Positions 62,586 through 64,000 of a stretch of 64,000 bases of DNA are shown in pieces; within the stretch, counting starts at the first letter, position 1, and every line of letters begins with the position of its first letter. The DNA comes from Bacteroidota bacterium (GTDB taxonomy: Bacteria; Bacteroidota; Bacteroidia; AKYH767-A; OLB10). The DNA lies in the NCBI GenBank assembly GCA_019136655.1, contig JAGVTU010000024.1, positions 129,553-193,552 of the forward strand, read 5' to 3'. The notes below the pieces were generated by a model, which made no database searches, was not told the DNA's origin, and saw nothing but the letters and a program-made list of their open reading frames with translations. The translations under genes were made by a program, and so were the position numbers.

Positions 62586-63671
62586 TTATTTGCCGTAGAT
62601 TCTCTTTTCAGCAATCTGCATTGCAGCTTGTTGTGTAGTAATATTTTCAGCCTTTGATTTCTTGAAGATATCAAGTGTTACATCATAAATGTGCTCTGTT
62701 TGTTTCATTGCATCAGCATGATTGTAGCCTTTCAGTTCGCTATAAACATTGATAAGTCCTCCCGCATTGATTAAGAAATCAGGTGCATAAAGAATTCCTT
62801 TTTCCATCAGCATCTTGCCATGAATATCTTCGTCAGCAAGCTGGTTATTGGCCGAGCCGGCAACGATTGCACATTTCAGCTGCTTGATGGTTGCTGTGTT
62901 GAGTGTTGCTCCAAGTGCACAGGGCGCATACACATCCACATCCATAGAATATATGCTGTCAGGATTTACAATTTCTGCTTTAAACTCTGAAGCAACATGA
63001 TTTAATGCATCCTGATTGATGTCGGTTACATACACTTTTGCTCCTTCATCAGTAAGAAACTTCACCAAACTTTCGCCAACATGACCAACTCCCTGCACAA
63101 CTACTTTTTTTCCTTTCATGCTGTCATTTCCCCAACATTCTTTGGCAGAGGCTTTCATGCCCATATATACGCCATAAGCTGTCACCGGTGAAGGGTCGCC
63201 ACTGCCGCCCATTGCAGCAGGCAATCCTGTAACATGTTTGGTTTCTTTGGCAATGTATTCCATATCTTTTGTAGATGTTCCCACATCTTCGGCAGTGATG
63301 TATCTTCCACTGAGTGAATTTACATACTTTCCGAAACTTCTGAACAGAGCCTCGCTTTTGTCTTTTTTGCTGTCGCCAATAATTACTGCTTTTCCGCCTC
63401 CCAGATTAAGACCTGAAATAGCAGCTTTGTAAGTCATACCGCGTGAAAGACGCAATACATCAGTAAGTGCATCATTTTCATTGTCGTACTTCCACATACG
63501 TGTACCTCCGAGTGAAGGTCCTAAGTTGGTGTTATGAATGGCGATTATAGCTTTTAAGCCGGTTTCATGATCGTAGCAAAATACTACCTGCTCATGTTTC
63601 ATAGAGGTTATTTGCGAAAAAATGGAGTTGGCAGTAGCTTCGGTTTGTTTAATCTCTTTAACTTCAATCAT
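62586..63671 (-). CDS. Leucine (Glu/Leu/Phe/Val-type) dehydrogenase
   Basis: 361 residues. The substrate domain carries the catalytic Lys in GMTYKAAISGLNLGGGKAVI (about 80-99) and the Rossmann domain begins VVVQGVGHVGESLVKFLTDE (about 189-208). The C-terminal part has APDFLINAGGLINVYSELKG. It catalyses NAD-dependent oxidative deamination of branched-chain amino acids, linking leucine, valine and isoleucine breakdown to nitrogen supply. The substrate preference within the family cannot be read from sequence alone. The promoter is a TACTTTTG element 71 nt upstream. Confidence 0.93.
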   Translation of the reverse strand: MIEVKEIKQTEATANSIFSQITSMKHEQVVFCYDHETGLKAIIAIHNTNLGPSLGGTRMWKYDNENDALTDVLRLSRGMTYKAAISGLNLGGGKAVIIGDSKKDKSEALFRSFGKYVNSLSGRYITAEDVGTSTKDMEYIAKETKHVTGLPAAMGGSGDPSPVTAYGVYMGMKASAKECWGNDSMKGKKVVVQGVGHVGESLVKFLTDEGAKVYVTDINQDALNHVASEFKAEIVNPDSIYSMDVDVYAPCALGATLNTATIKQLKCAIVAGSANNQLADEDIHGKMLMEKGILYAPDFLINAGGLINVYSELKGYNHADAMKQTEHIYDVTLDIFKKSKAENITTQQAAMQIAEKRIYGK

Positions 63672-63741
63672 TTTAATGTTTTTATCTGATGTTTAATTCT
63701 GCTTACTTTGCATTACCAATTATGGCAGAATTATCCGTGCG

Positions 63742-63749
63742 CAAAAGTA
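63742..63749 (-). promoter_or_regulatory. Promoter -7 element TACTTTTG of the leucine dehydrogenase gene
   Basis: Perfect TAnnTTTG on the minus strand; the predicted leader is about 65 nt. Confidence 0.6.
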
Positions 63750-63784
63750 TCATTTTTTTACTCTGCTCAAAATAAAAATTACGA

Positions 63785-64000
63785 ATGAAAGACCTCCTTA
63801 CGCTCAACCGGTATTTTTATAAGTATCGGAAAAGAGCCTTTCTTGGTATTCTGTTCGTACTGGCAGCCAATTACTTCGGCCTTTTGCCCGCTCAAATTAC
63901 CCGAAAAGCACTCGATTTTGTTACCCAACATCAACATTCTGACATTTCAGATTCCATGCAAACCATCACTTTTTATGCACTGGCCATATTAGGTGTAGTA
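63785..64000 (+). CDS. ABC exporter (fused membrane and ATPase type), 5' part
   Basis: 72 codons from ATG 63785 to the window edge; the gene continues outside. The N-terminus reads MKDLLTLNRYFYKYRKRAF, then a first membrane helix (about 19-34, FLGILFVLAANYFGLL), a short segment ITRKALDFVTQHQ and the start of a second helix (ITFYALAILGVV). This is the start of the membrane domain of type IV ABC exporters (MsbA/MdlB-like), in which a full ATPase domain would follow. Substrate unknown. The call rests on the N-terminal 72 residues only. Confidence 0.75.
   Translation, partial: MKDLLTLNRYFYKYRKRAFLGILFVLAANYFGLLPAQITRKALDFVTQHQHSDISDSMQTITFYALAILGVV

Noticed and set aside
1..64000. CRISPR arrays, tRNA or rRNA genes, insertion sequences, phage genes
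   Set aside because: No regular spaced repeats, cloverleaf genes, transposase or phage-type proteins were seen on either strand.

Overview
The window is a stretch of chromosome from a member of the Bacteroidota, about 40% G+C, with densely packed genes on both strands. It holds a Plug/DUF5103 protein of the type IX secretion system (T9SS), gldF-gldG, two proteins with T9SS type A C-terminal sorting domains, a lipoprotein-anchored BamA/TamA barrel (TamL), TIGR02046-type succinate dehydrogenase, type B L31, and many copies of the Bacteroidota sigma-A -7 promoter element TAnnTTTG. The lineage looks like a free-living, T9SS-bearing, possibly gliding aerobe. The sequence alone does not allow me to name a genus. 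I see no prophage, insertion sequence, CRISPR array, rRNA or tRNA gene.

Layout. 1-4.9 kb: the end of a PstS-like binding protein, a TPR protein, a secreted T9SS cargo protein and rpmE2. 5.1-14.2 kb: envelope polysaccharide genes (CapD/FlaA1-like dehydratase, two family 2 glycosyltransferases, one fused to a phosphoglycosyl-transferase-like module), with an ABC-F ATPase, the T9SS Plug protein, a DUF4199 protein and the SRP RNA gene (minus strand, about 10440-10535) between them. 14.3-23.8 kb (minus strand): PASTA protein, a double-length D-Ala-D-Ala ligase, TIGR02757 protein, der, era, a PaiB-like flavoprotein and purL. 23.9-27.3 kb: two tandem paralogous multi-pass membrane proteins and a metallo-beta-lactamase-fold hydrolase. 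27.3-30.1 kb: two peptidoglycan hydrolases (M23; glucosaminidase plus LysM). 30.3-36.4 kb: a cytochrome-c-like lipoprotein, tex, an S4 protein, TamL and a SpoU methyltransferase. 36.4-41.2 kb: LOG-family protein, sdhCAB, and a 43-residue His-rich membrane protein divergent from sdh. 41.4-44.6 kb: split transketolase with a VWA protein between its halves. 44.6-46.1 kb: an ECF sigma factor, a membrane protein and a Spy/CnrX-like periplasmic protein. 46.5-50.4 kb: apaG, rpe, a LYS1-like dehydrogenase and a ketosynthase-like protein without the catalytic Cys. 50.6-55.2 kb: gldF-gldG-DUF4340-dnaN. 55.4-64 kb: a secreted cupredoxin, an ABC-2 exporter pair, accA, ispE, a hypothetical outer-membrane protein, DUF721, nusB, leucine dehydrogenase, and the start of an ABC exporter.

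Most genes are core or housekeeping functions of the phylum. The points that deserve a second look are: (i) the tandem Ddl whose two halves carry complementary active-site changes; (ii) the GT2/phosphoglycosyl-transferase-like fusion; (iii) the VWA gene inside the split transketolase operon; (iv) the ECF sigma/membrane/Spy-like cassette; (v) the 43-aa membrane protein next to sdh; (vi) a probable structured RNA before apaG; (vii) a Walker A Thr-to-Ile change in an ABC ATPase; and (viii) several apparently leaderless genes where TAnnTTTG lies 4-7 nt from the start codon. I see no convincing new defence or mobile system here.
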